This document shows, in pieces, positions 24,490 to 33,001 of a stretch of DNA of 38,201 nucleotides (position 1 is the stretch's first letter; the number at the start of each line of letters is the position of its first letter). Where the stretch lies: NCBI GenBank assembly GCA_017512705.1, contig JAFWEX010000085.1, positions 1-38,201 of the forward strand, written 5' to 3'. The notes beneath the pieces were generated by a model, which searched no databases, had not been told where the DNA came from, and saw nothing but the letters and a program-made list of their open reading frames with translations. The stretch comes from Paenibacillus sp. (GTDB lineage: Bacteria; Bacillota; Bacilli; Paenibacillales; Paenibacillaceae). Made by a program: the position numbers and the translations under genes.

Positions 24490-25889
24490 CTGTGAGTGAT
24501 CAACGGAGTATCAAGAATCGTAAAGTTAAACGATTACGTTCGGGCAGGGTGGCTCTTATGAGCATCATCGTAGTCCTTGGTATGTTTGCCTCATTTACAG
24601 CTGTAGCAGCAACGGGATTAACTGGAGACATGGAATCGATCCCGCTTCAGTCGATTATAGATCAAGCGGAGGCCGGAGACGTAATCGAGCTTGAACCGGG
24701 TCTATACACGGGTCCCGTTGTGATCTCGAAACCACTCACTCTGATTGGGGATACAGGGGTCACGATAAACAACGAACAGGATCAAGCTGCAATATCGATT
24801 CAGGCCAAAGATGTGAAGTTGAAAGGGTTCACGATCGAGCATAACGGTCGTCAGCCTGCCGCAGCCGTAGAGATTACAGGCAGCAATCATGAGATTACTG
24901 AGCTTATGATTCGCACCAAAGGGGCTGGGTTACTGTTGCGTGATGCAGCTTCTGCCGTGGTACAGAATAATACCATTGAATGGGACGGGCCAAGCACGGC
25001 TTGGAGCAGTCAAAAAGGCAATGGAATCGATCTCTACAATTCAGATAACATCCGAATTGAAGGCAACAAGATTCAAGGGGTGCTTGACGGAATTTACCTG
25101 GAGAATAGCCGGAACGCAGCAGTACACGACAACCGTTTTATCCAAACGAGGTACGGCATTCATTGCATGTATATTACTGGATCATCGGTTACGAATAACA
25201 TAGGAGAAGGAAATATGACAGGTGCCATGATCATGGGTGTGAAAAATACGGTGGTATCGGGCAATACTTTTCGCAAGCAAAGTACGAATGTTCATTCCCA
25301 AGGGATTTTACTCTATGACGTACATCAGTCCAAGATCCACAGCAATACCGTAGAGGGCAATCGAGTGGGCATGAATATTGCTGAGTCCTCGAACAATGAG
25401 ATCTATGATAACGGTTTGATCCGAAATTTTGTCGGCATTCAGATGGTGTTGGCGGAAGACAATGCATTTACGCAAAACCGCTTTATTTCGAACGTCATTG
25501 ATGCATCTACCATGGACAGTCAAGATAACGTTATGAAGCAAAACTATTGGGATTCCTTTCAGGGACTGGATCTGAATCAAGACGGCATCAGCGAGCTATC
25601 GTATGCAATCAATCCGTTCTATGAACAATTAATAAGTCGAAATGCTGCGTATCAGCTCTTTTTTCAATCACCAGGAATGGTTTTTCTGAGTGAGCTTCAT
25701 TCGGAAGGCAAGAGCCACTGGACAACAGACGAATCACCGCAGATGAGTATCCAGAAAACGAGTGTAGTAGGTTCTGGAACACCCGGCAATGAAGGAGAAA
25801 CCTCTTCAAGATGGGTTTGGATAATCGGGTTACTGCTGCTAGGCTTGTCTACAAGTACGATGATCTATATGGGGGTATGGAGAAAATGA
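24447..25889 (+). CDS. nosD: NosD-like copper maturation protein (beta-helix)
   Basis: A protein of about 480 residues. A charged N-terminus leads to a signal-type hydrophobic stretch (LMSIIVVLGMFASFTAVAA), then a CASH/parallel beta-helix built of repeats such as SDNIRIEGNKIQGVLDGIYLENS and SSNNEIYDNGLIRNFVGIQM, and a C-terminal membrane anchor (VWIIGLLLLGLSTSTMIYMGV). This is the NosD architecture: an extracytoplasmic partner of the NosFY ABC transporter in copper-site assembly of nitrous oxide reductase. Its TGA overlaps the nosL ATG. The start is uncertain: ATG 24426, ATG 24447 and GTG 24492 share the frame, while the best ribosome binding site points to an out-of-frame ATG. No nosZ is present in the window, so the target is unclear. 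Confidence 0.85.
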   Translation: MDEQCSRIGGLPILTVSDQRSIKNRKVKRLRSGRVALMSIIVVLGMFASFTAVAATGLTGDMESIPLQSIIDQAEAGDVIELEPGLYTGPVVISKPLTLIGDTGVTINNEQDQAAISIQAKDVKLKGFTIEHNGRQPAAAVEITGSNHEITELMIRTKGAGLLLRDAASAVVQNNTIEWDGPSTAWSSQKGNGIDLYNSDNIRIEGNKIQGVLDGIYLENSRNAAVHDNRFIQTRYGIHCMYITGSSVTNNIGEGNMTGAMIMGVKNTVVSGNTFRKQSTNVHSQGILLYDVHQSKIHSNTVEGNRVGMNIAESSNNEIYDNGLIRNFVGIQMVLAEDNAFTQNRFISNVIDASTMDSQDNVMKQNYWDSFQGLDLNQDGISELSYAINPFYEQLISRNAAYQLFFQSPGMVFLSELHSEGKSHWTTDESPQMSIQKTSVVGSGTPGNEGETSSRWVWIIGLLLLGLSTSTMIYMGVWRK

Positions 25890-26482
25890 ACAAACGATGG
25901 ATTTTGGCGATGGTGCTGCTTCTAGGTACCGTGATATTAACGGCATGCGGACAGAAATATGCAGCTGTACCGATCAATGAGGACGTAGATATCTGTGCGA
26001 TCTGTAATATGCAAGTGAAGGATGATGCGTTTGCGACGCAGCTTACAACAAAAGATGGGAAGAATCTGAAGTTCGATGATCTTGGTTGTATGAATGAATG
26101 GAAAAAGGAAAACGGCACAGATAACATCGGGATGGATTATGTGCGTGATTATAACGACAAAGAATGGATCGAATTTAACAAAGCGACCTATGTTTATGAT
26201 TCTTCGCTCAGAACTCCCATGGCATATGGCGTTATTAACTTCAAGGACAAAGCTTCTGCCGAGGCGTTTGTAGCAGAGCAGGGTGTGGGCAAGATTATGA
26301 GTGCGGAAGAACTCGCTTCTCATGATTGGACTCAAAATACGGATAACATGGATATGGACGGACATGGACATAGTCACGACGAGGACGGAACGGATCAGGG
26401 GCATGAGCATCATGCGGATGAAGATAAGAGTACAGATGAACACCATGAGTCAGAATCGAACGAAGGTTCAGGCAGTCACTGA
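25886..26482 (+). CDS. nosL: NosL-like copper-chaperone lipoprotein with His-rich tail
   Basis: The 198-residue lipoprotein has lipobox LTAC at residues 18-21. The NosL domain shows CAICNM (C37, C40, M42), AFATQL and KFDDLGCMNEW (C68), followed by TPMAYGVINF. Family members deliver Cu(I) for nitrous oxide reductase assembly. After residue about 160 comes an unusual tail rich in His, Asp and Glu (nine His, for example GHGHSH and GHEHH), likely a metal buffer. It starts in an ATGA overlap with nosD, with GGAG upstream. The tail is not a general NosL feature as far as I know. Confidence 0.88.
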   Translation: MNKRWILAMVLLLGTVILTACGQKYAAVPINEDVDICAICNMQVKDDAFATQLTTKDGKNLKFDDLGCMNEWKKENGTDNIGMDYVRDYNDKEWIEFNKATYVYDSSLRTPMAYGVINFKDKASAEAFVAEQGVGKIMSAEELASHDWTQNTDNMDMDGHGHSHDEDGTDQGHEHHADEDKSTDEHHESESNEGSGSH

Positions 26483-26506
26483 TGCTGATGAGCAGTGGTG
26501 AATCCC

Positions 26507-27328
26507 ATGTCTGATATGATCCAGATCGCCAAGCGAGAGTTGAAAACGGGGTTTCGTAACCCCTGGTCATATTCGTTCTTGATCCTTTTTTGCACATTTA
26601 GCTTAAGTTTATTACTTCTTAATGCACAGAATCCGGTACAAGGGTACTCCGGTGCAACAGGTTCCATGTTAAACCTTATTCTGTATCTTTTGCCGCTGAT
26701 GACGCTGTTTCTGGGTTCTTTTTCGTTGACGGCGGAGAAAGAGGACGGTAGTTGGCAGTTATTGTCCACCTATCCCATCGGCACCCTGTCTTTTATTACC
26801 GGAAAATATGTTGGGTTAGCCGCCGTATTATTGATCATTGTAAGTTTTGGATACGGCTTGATGGGACTTGTCAGCGGTTTGCTTGGCAATCCGATCGATC
26901 TGTTAACGTATCTATTGTTTCTGGCATTTTCCTGTGGACTTATTCTGTTGTTTCTGAGTATTGCTCTATTGATCGGCTCATTGTCTCGCAATCGCTGGCA
27001 GGCTTTAACGATTTCCGTTTCGATTTGGTTCTTCGCCGTTATTGGCTGGCCAGCATTATTGCTTGCAGTGTTAGGGCTAATGCCCTACCTCTGGATTAAA
27101 CCGTTACTGGTGCTGCTCACTTTTCTGAATCCGGCTGAACTAGTCCGTTTATACATTGTAATTAAGCTCGGTGGCGGTTCTATACTGGGGCCCGAGTATT
27201 ATCAATGGGTGACATGGGTGCAACAGCCAAGCGGGAGTCTAATCTTTATCGGAATATGTCTGTTATGGGTGAGCTGCTCCATCCTGGTTGTGTACACCAT
27301 ATGGGAAAGGGGGCGCTCTCGTGCTTGA
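26507..27328 (+). CDS. nosY: NosY-like ABC-2 type permease
   Basis: A protein of about 273 residues with six membrane segments of the ABC-2 exporter type. The N-terminus MSDMIQIAKRELKTGFRNPW is the typical elbow helix, FSLTAEKEDGSWQLLSTYPI is the coupling region, and FLNPAELVRLYIVIKLGG is a conserved NosY-type segment. It should form the membrane part of a NosFY transporter with the next gene. The ATG at 26507 has only a weak GGTG upstream; GTG at 26495 is an alternative. The nosF start overlaps its end by 8 bases. Confidence 0.87.
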   Translation: MSDMIQIAKRELKTGFRNPWSYSFLILFCTFSLSLLLLNAQNPVQGYSGATGSMLNLILYLLPLMTLFLGSFSLTAEKEDGSWQLLSTYPIGTLSFITGKYVGLAAVLLIIVSFGYGLMGLVSGLLGNPIDLLTYLLFLAFSCGLILLFLSIALLIGSLSRNRWQALTISVSIWFFAVIGWPALLLAVLGLMPYLWIKPLLVLLTFLNPAELVRLYIVIKLGGGSILGPEYYQWVTWVQQPSGSLIFIGICLLWVSCSILVVYTIWERGRSRA

Positions 27329-28034
27329 AGCAGAAGTTATCGTGAAAGGACTCGTCAAACGCATCAAAACTCAAACCATTGTCGACGATGTCTCCTTTCA
27401 TCTCGGTTCAGGTCAAGTACTTGCCGTATGCGGCGGTAATGGTGCAGGCAAAAGTACTTTGCTGCGTATGCTTGCAGGAATACTGCGCCCAACATCAGGT
27501 GAGATTGCGGTGAATAACGTCCGCTGGGTACAGGATCGCAAACGGTATGCCCATCAGATCGGTTATATGCCGGATGATTATCAGTTCAGTCAAGGGCTAA
27601 CCGCGGAGGAAGCTTTATTATTCTGGGCAAGTCTCCGTAAACTTCCCCGTGCGAGAGTGGAAGAAGTGTTAGGGATGGTTGGTCTCAGCGAGCAAAAAAA
27701 CAAACGGGTTACCACCTTTTCCAAAGGGATGAGGCAGCGTGTATTGTTCGCTCAAGCGATGCTGGCGAAGCCCGCGCTGCTGATCATGGATGAGCCAACC
27801 AATGGACTTGACCCCTTCTGGATGCAAGAGTTTGTGCACTTGGTGCAAGAGGTCAAACAGGAAGGGCATATGGTTGTATTCTCTACGCATCAGCTTGAAG
27901 TGGCGGATGACATTGCTGATCAGGTAATGTTTATGAATCAAGGGCGTGTTGTTGGAGAAGGCACAACAAATGATATTCGAGATCAGTACGGCTCGCTTCA
28001 CGCCGCTTTTCATCAGAGTCTGGGATTAAAGTGA
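27321..28034 (+). CDS. nosF: NosF-like ABC transporter ATPase
   Basis: A 237-residue ABC ATPase with Walker A GGNGAGKST (38-46), a signature variant FSKGMRQR (around 133-140, replacing LSGGQ as is usual for NosF/ABC-2 ATPases), Walker B LLIMDEP (153-159) and the switch histidine in VVFSTHQLE. The GTG at 27321 overlaps the nosY stop by 8 bases and has AAAGGGGG upstream; an earlier in-frame GTG at 27288 lies inside nosY. It energises NosY. Function in copper or sulfur delivery is inferred from the nosD-nosL-nosY-nosF order. Confidence 0.9.
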   Translation: MLEAEVIVKGLVKRIKTQTIVDDVSFHLGSGQVLAVCGGNGAGKSTLLRMLAGILRPTSGEIAVNNVRWVQDRKRYAHQIGYMPDDYQFSQGLTAEEALLFWASLRKLPRARVEEVLGMVGLSEQKNKRVTTFSKGMRQRVLFAQAMLAKPALLIMDEPTNGLDPFWMQEFVHLVQEVKQEGHMVVFSTHQLEVADDIADQVMFMNQGRVVGEGTTNDIRDQYGSLHAAFHQSLGLK

Positions 28035-28043
28035 AGGTGATGT

Positions 28044-28622
28044 ATGCAGAATCAACCACAGAGGGATAACATGAAGAGTAAGCAGGGAAAAGGTATAAAT
28101 GCAAGACGGATCATTACAATGTTGATTGTCTTTGCAGCGTTAGCGGCTGGAATATGGGCTTTTGTGTCGAATGGGCCAAATACCGAGATGAAACGTAACC
28201 ACCCCATTCGGGTGGGAGCGGAGGCTCCTGATTTTACAGCGGTGAATTCCAAAGGGGAGAAAGTCCAGCTTTTGCAATACCGAGGCAAAGCTGTGATGAT
28301 AAACTTCTGGGCATCTTGGTGCGAGCCTTGTGTGCGATAGATGCCGTTCATTCATGAGCTGGCACAGCAAAACAAGAACAACGTGGAGATGTTATTCGTT
28401 AATGTAGGGGAGAGCAAAGGAACAATTAACGAGTTTATGAAAAGTCATCAGTTTGATTTTCCGGTGATGATCGATGCGACGGGCAAAATATCCAATTTGT
28501 ATCGAATTTCAGGTCTGCCTGCAACCATGGTGATTGATCAATCGGGGCAGTTCAGTCATATTATACTCGGTGAACTGACAGAGGATATGCCTTTGCAGCA
28601 GTGGCTCGAGGAGAGTATGTGA
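28044..28622 (+). pseudogene. TlpA/ResA-type thioredoxin interrupted by in-frame TAG
   Basis: Two abutting frames in the same phase (28044-28340 and 28341-28622) make one membrane-anchored thioredoxin. It has an N-terminal anchor (RIITMLIVFAALAAGIWAF), APDFTAVNSKGEKVQLLQYRGK, the active site WASWCEPC (C93, C96) and then VR-stop-MPFIHELAQQ. The family normally has Glu or Lys at the stop position (CxPCRxEMP), so a single GAG-to-TAG change explains it. The second half continues intact through GLPATMVIDQSG to its own TGA. TAG is followed at once by ATG, so reinitiation could give a C-terminal fragment without the CxxC. It follows nosF by 9 bases and would be the redox member of the cassette. A sequencing error, a recent null allele or readthrough are all possible. 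Confidence 0.85.
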
Positions 28623-28650
28623 TTTTTCGATTTTTAAAATAGAACCAATC

Positions 28651-28692
28651 AAAAAGCCGAAGTCCTGGATCATACAAGACTTCGGCTTTTTG
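28651..28692. terminator. Bidirectional terminator
   Basis: AAAAAGCCGAAGTC pairs perfectly (14 bp) with GACTTCGGCTTTTT around a 13-base loop. It serves the nos-like operon and the convergent metE. Confidence 0.93.
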
Positions 28693-28712
28693 GGTATTGT
28701 CGTTTATCGAAT

Positions 28713-31010
28713 TTAGTTCAGGACGGAAGCAGAAGCGTGTTTGGCTCGTGCAATACGAGTAGCATCCACCATGTTTTTCAAGGAAGCCACGGTTTCTTCC
28801 TGTCCGCGCGTTTTCAAACCACAGTCTGGATTGATCCAGAACAGCTCCGGATCGAGTACACGCAAGGCGCGATCAATCATGTTGCTCATTTCTTCGACAC
28901 TTGGCACACGCGGGCTATGAATATCGTACACGCCAAGTCCAATCCCTAATTCGTACGTATTTTCTTCAAAACTGTGAATCAGCTCTCCATGGCTGCGTGA
29001 TGTCTCGATCGAGATCACATCCGCATCCATCGCTTTAATAGAATCAATCATATCGTGGAATTCGCAATAGCACATATGGGTATGAATTTGAGTTGTTTCT
29101 TGTACAGTGCATGTTGTGATACGGAACGCTTTGACAGCCCAATCTAGATAGTCCGCCTGTTTATGTTCCTTGAGTGGTAAGCCTTCACGGACGGCAGGTT
29201 CGTCTACTTGGATCATACCAATACCCGCTTTTTCGAGAGCCTCAACCTCTTGTCTTAACGCGTATGCCAATTGATAAGCGATAGTTTCTCGTTCAATATC
29301 TTCACGCACAAAAGACCAGTTCATAATGGTAATAGGGCCAGTCAGCATGCCTTTCACAGGACGAGCCGTCTTCGATTGCGCATACTTCGTTTCCTCCACA
29401 GTCATCTCACCTATGAATGCGACATCCCCATATATAACAGGTGGTTTTACGCAACGAGAACCGTAGGATTGTACCCACCCGTATTGTGTAAAAGCAAAGC
29501 CCGCAAGCTTCTCTCCAAAAAATTCAACCATGTCGGTGCGTTCGAACTCACCATGTACAAGCACGTCAATGCCGATCTCCTCTTGAATATGAATCCAGCT
29601 ATCAATCTGATCTTGGATAAAGGATGCGTACTGATCATTGCTCAGTTCATTTTTTCGCCATTGTTGACGGGCTTTTCGAACCTCCGAGGATTGCGGAAAA
29701 CTACCGATCGTAGTCGTCGGGAACAATGGCAGCTGCCACTTCTTCTGCTGGGCAACATGCCGTTCAGCAAACGGGTGTGAACGATTCGGTTCTTGTACTC
29801 GGATGGAAGCAACAGCTTCCTGTACCGCTGAGCGGTTACGATCACTGGAACGCTGCAAAGTCTGCAGTTTCAGCTCAGCGTCGTTAATTTTGGCAGTGAT
29901 GTCTGCATCCGTATGCTGAAGTGCTTTGGTCAAAATCACGATCTCATCCAGCTTTTCGTCTGCAAATGCGAGTGCGTCCTTAAGTTCAGCAGCAAGTTTC
30001 GTTTCTCGCTCGGTTGTCACAGGCACATGAAGCAAGCTGCAGGACGTTTGCACGATTAGCCTTTCAGGTGTCACGAGTGAAGTAAGGGTATGTAGTAGTG
30101 TCAGCTTGTCCTGAAGGGAAGCTTTCCAGATACCGCGTCCATCTATAATCCCCGCACCCAGCACTTTGTCTGCCGGAAAACCGGTAGATTGCAATGATTC
30201 CAGATTGCCTTGAAGCCCATGTACGAAGTCAAGACCGATGCCTTGAACTGGCAATGAGATGATTTCGTTATAATTTTCAATGGATTCAAAGTACGTCTGA
30301 AGCAATATATTTAGATTGGGAACTGCTGAGGTAAAAGCGGTATAAATATTGCTCAAACGCTGCACATCCGCGTCATTCAATTTGGTCACGAGCACCGGTT
30401 CATCGATCTGTACCCACTGTACGCCAGCGTCTGCAAGTTCTTGCAGTACCTGAATATAGAGAGGAAGCAACTGATCTAACCAAGCGTCCGTTTCGGATGC
30501 ATCATAACCTTTGGATAACTTCAGGAAGGTCAGTGGACCCACGAGGACTGGCTTGCCTTCGATGCCCAGTTTTTCTTTGGCTTCGAGGTATGCAATCAGT
30601 GGTTTATTCTCCGTTAATACCGGAGAAGCATCGTTCAGTTCAGGTACAATATAGTGATAGTTGGTATTGAACCATTTGGTCATTTCACTGGCTGCGGCAT
30701 CTTTCGTTCCCCGTGCGATGCCGTAATAGGTAGAGAGAGGCACAGCCCCTCCAGTATAAGCGAAGCGTTTTGGCACAATACCAAGCATCACGGCTGTATC
30801 CAGAATATGATCATAATAGCTGAAGTCGTTCACTGGAATCAGATCAATGCCCTTAGCTTGCTGCTTGCGCAAATGATCCAAACGAATCTCTTGTAATCTG
30901 GCGTGAAACTCATTTTCTTCTAATTTTCCGGCCCAGAATGCCTCCAGAGCCTTTTTCCATTCGCGATCGACTCCGATCCGAGGATATCCTAATACGCTAC
31001 TTTGTGTCAT
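28713..31010 (-). CDS. metE: Cobalamin-independent methionine synthase
   Basis: The 765-residue MetE transfers the methyl group from methyl-tetrahydropteroyl-glutamate to homocysteine in the last step of methionine synthesis. The N-terminal half begins LGYPRIGVDREWKKALEAFWAGK. The C-terminal barrel shows FPTTTIGSFPQSSEVR, HGEFERTDMVEFFGE and the zinc ligands in HTHMCYCEFHDM (His and Cys), ISIETSRSHGE (Glu) and NPDCGLKTRG (Cys). The ATG at 31010 has GAGGGG 8 bases upstream on the minus strand; starts further upstream are poorly supported. No SAM riboswitch or T-box is visible before it, though a dyad with TATAGC/GCTATA lies about 85 bases upstream. Confidence 0.96.
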   Translation of the reverse strand: MTQSSVLGYPRIGVDREWKKALEAFWAGKLEENEFHARLQEIRLDHLRKQQAKGIDLIPVNDFSYYDHILDTAVMLGIVPKRFAYTGGAVPLSTYYGIARGTKDAAASEMTKWFNTNYHYIVPELNDASPVLTENKPLIAYLEAKEKLGIEGKPVLVGPLTFLKLSKGYDASETDAWLDQLLPLYIQVLQELADAGVQWVQIDEPVLVTKLNDADVQRLSNIYTAFTSAVPNLNILLQTYFESIENYNEIISLPVQGIGLDFVHGLQGNLESLQSTGFPADKVLGAGIIDGRGIWKASLQDKLTLLHTLTSLVTPERLIVQTSCSLLHVPVTTERETKLAAELKDALAFADEKLDEIVILTKALQHTDADITAKINDAELKLQTLQRSSDRNRSAVQEAVASIRVQEPNRSHPFAERHVAQQKKWQLPLFPTTTIGSFPQSSEVRKARQQWRKNELSNDQYASFIQDQIDSWIHIQEEIGIDVLVHGEFERTDMVEFFGEKLAGFAFTQYGWVQSYGSRCVKPPVIYGDVAFIGEMTVEETKYAQSKTARPVKGMLTGPITIMNWSFVREDIERETIAYQLAYALRQEVEALEKAGIGMIQVDEPAVREGLPLKEHKQADYLDWAVKAFRITTCTVQETTQIHTHMCYCEFHDMIDSIKAMDADVISIETSRSHGELIHSFEENTYELGIGLGVYDIHSPRVPSVEEMSNMIDRALRVLDPELFWINPDCGLKTRGQEETVASLKNMVDATRIARAKHASASVLN

Positions 31011-31090
31011 TCTCATAACCCCTCTGCAATGTGTTAACAACAAGGTATCATACCAGCACGGTTATTAAGTAATTCCATTAACTTATATCT

Positions 31091-31110
31091 AGCTATAGCT
31101 TGTGGCTATA
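31091..31110. promoter_or_regulatory. Dyad upstream of metE, candidate operator
   Basis: AGCTATAGCT (31091-31100) is itself palindromic, and TATAGC (31094-31099) with GCTATA (31105-31110) forms a second dyad with a 5-bp spacer. The position suits a regulator of metE or of the divergent gene. Confidence 0.35.
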
Positions 31111-31208
31111 ACTGGAAATAGGCTGAGTTAAATAGGAGAGAACCGATAAGAGAGAATTACGTCGAAGATAGACACGGCGACCCGATCAATGGTTTACTAT
31201 GTTTAAGT

Positions 31209-31892
31209 ATGGATGAAGGGAAGGCGGCATCTGTGAAGCTGTTCTATATTCAATCGATTGTTGATGGGGTTAGTAAAGTTAAGAGCTTTCTAGAGGATAA
31301 TTATGTGGGGATTCCGTGGTCAGCACTCGGTGATCTGGAGCAGGTGTCACTTGAGGAAGTTGCTGAACTATTGAAGCATCGCTACGGACTTGTAGATGAT
31401 AAATTAAGCGAAATTTTGGAGGCGGCTTCGTTATTTGCAGACGGGATAAATGATGGAGATTATGTGGTCATAAAGGATGAAGACTGGATGTATGTGGGCG
31501 ACATCGGAGATTATTATTATGATGATTCCGTTGGCACGAGTGACGACCTGATCTGCCACCGTAGAGGTGTAACGTGGCTCGGGCAAGTACCGCTTGAGGA
31601 GATCAATGAGCATATGCAGAGTTTACTGAATGAACCTAAAGTTGTTGCTCCATTCGAGCTACCTGTAACGAAGGCTCGGCTGGATCAGGTTTTTGGGTGG
31701 AAGAACGAACCAACTAAACCAGAACCGTCAGAACATGCAGCACGCACAGCACTATTCGATATTCAATCAGGGCAAGTCGATCAGGCAACAATAGAGGAAG
31801 CATTGGCAGTACTTAAAGAAGCATTGCGGAGTAAAGATGAACAGGTTAGAGTAACGGCGGCAACATCCATTTTGCAATATGCGAAATTATAA
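31209..31892 (+). CDS. Uncharacterised acidic 227-residue protein
   Basis: I do not recognise this gene with confidence. The soluble, acidic protein has a helical N-terminal part (KLFYIQSIVDGVSKVKSFLEDN), a central beta module (INDGDYVVIKDEDWMYVGDIGDYYYDD, then HRRGVTWLGQVPLEEI) and a helical C-terminus (LAVLKEALRSKDEQVRVTAATSILQYAKL) resembling an HEAT-like pair. The central module resembles the small N-terminal barrel found in some Mrr/McrB-like proteins, where GDxVVI and RRVxWL patterns occur; this is a weak impression and no nuclease motif is seen. ATG 31209 or GTG 31233 (with AAGGCGG 5 bases upstream) may be the start. It is divergent from metE. Confidence 0.75.
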   Translation: MDEGKAASVKLFYIQSIVDGVSKVKSFLEDNYVGIPWSALGDLEQVSLEEVAELLKHRYGLVDDKLSEILEAASLFADGINDGDYVVIKDEDWMYVGDIGDYYYDDSVGTSDDLICHRRGVTWLGQVPLEEINEHMQSLLNEPKVVAPFELPVTKARLDQVFGWKNEPTKPEPSEHAARTALFDIQSGQVDQATIEEALAVLKEALRSKDEQVRVTAATSILQYAKL

Positions 31893-31931
31893 GTATGGTC
31901 TGATATGTACCGTTAGCATGAATGCATGAAC

Positions 31932-31964
31932 AAAGGGACAACCCTGTGTGGTTGTCCCTTTTTG
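31932..31964. terminator. Bidirectional terminator
   Basis: AAAGGGACAACC pairs perfectly (12 bp) with GGTTGTCCCTTT around a 6-base loop and ends in T residues, between two convergent genes. Confidence 0.92.
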
Positions 31965-31979
31965 TAGTTAAAGAGAATG

Positions 31980-32792
31980 CTATAAAAAGATAAGTAATAA
32001 GGTTCCTACAACGAAGCAATAATATGAAAAGTATTTCAGATTGCCTTTAGCCATAATGCCCATAAACCATCTCATCGAGAAATAGGTAACGACCAGCGTG
32101 GTGATAAAAGCGATCAGATAAGGGATGGCAAGCTGGGTACGATTTGGATCATGTGCTATATCTGATGCACCCATGACTAATCCACCGACACTGATCGGTA
32201 TATAGAGCATAAAAGAGAACTTTAACGCGGTTTCTTGTTTCATGCCCACGGCAATGGACGAAATGACGGTAGCACCAGAACGGCTGATGCCTGGAATCAG
32301 AGCAACTGCCTGAGCGAGTCCGACCAGCACAGCATCCTTCGTCTTCAGATCCCCATCTTGTTTGCGACCGCGTAGGTTCCGGATTAGCCAGAGCGCTACA
32401 CCCGTAACTAACAATGCAACAGCAACAGTGTATACGGATGAGAAGATCTCTTCAATCGGATCTTTGAACAGTACAGCAGCCACAGCAGCTGGAATCGTAC
32501 CAATCACAATATATAAGCAAAACATAAAGTCAGCGCGATATTCCGGTTTGCGGGTTCGAAGGTAACCCCACCCACCGGTAATCAGCTTCATGATGTCTTC
32601 CCGAAAAATAAAAACAATTGCGATTAATGAGGCAGTGTTTGTCAGAATTTCAAACGAAAGTCCGTTTTGTTTTAATCCCATAAGTCGCTGGGCAATGATC
32701 AAATGACCGCTGGAGGATACCGGAATTGGCTCCGTTGCGCCTTGAACAATGCCTAAAAAAAAGTACTTCAACCACAGTATAATCTGATCCAT
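31980..32792 (-). CDS. uppP: Undecaprenyl-diphosphatase (UppP/BacA)
   Basis: A 270-residue polytopic membrane protein that recycles undecaprenyl pyrophosphate for cell-wall synthesis; extra copies give bacitracin tolerance. Signature motifs are visible: GIVQGATEPIPVSSSGHLII near the N-terminus (E21, S26-S28) and the second catalytic loop PGISRSGATVISS. About eight membrane segments are evident and the length is normal. The ATG at 32792 has GAGGAGG 6-7 bases upstream on the minus strand; a longer frame from 32834 lacks such a site. Confidence 0.95.
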   Translation of the reverse strand: MDQIILWLKYFFLGIVQGATEPIPVSSSGHLIIAQRLMGLKQNGLSFEILTNTASLIAIVFIFREDIMKLITGGWGYLRTRKPEYRADFMFCLYIVIGTIPAAVAAVLFKDPIEEIFSSVYTVAVALLVTGVALWLIRNLRGRKQDGDLKTKDAVLVGLAQAVALIPGISRSGATVISSIAVGMKQETALKFSFMLYIPISVGGLVMGASDIAHDPNRTQLAIPYLIAFITTLVVTYFSMRWFMGIMAKGNLKYFSYYCFVVGTLLLIFL

Positions 32793-33001
32793 CTTGTCCT
32801 CCTCAAACCATTTCTTTGCGTTTTCTACGTACATTATCTGATTGGAAATGTAGTTAGCATTCTCTATGTACTCTAATGATGATAGTCTTTTAACCTGCTA
32901 GCTGGCAAGTCTGGAATGAAAATGTCAGGAAAAATGTAGTCTGCAGCGCTATTAATGGAAGTAAAGAGGACGTGAAGAACAAATATATTAAACTTCTATT
33001 G

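Noticed and set aside
28338-28340. TAG as a pyrrolysine or other recoded codon
   Set aside because: The family has Glu or Lys at this place outside the CxxC, and no recoding machinery or stem-loop signal is visible in the window; mutation or sequencing error is simpler.
31011-31208. SAM riboswitch upstream of metE
   Set aside because: Neither strand shows the conserved S-box core or a terminator/antiterminator pair here.
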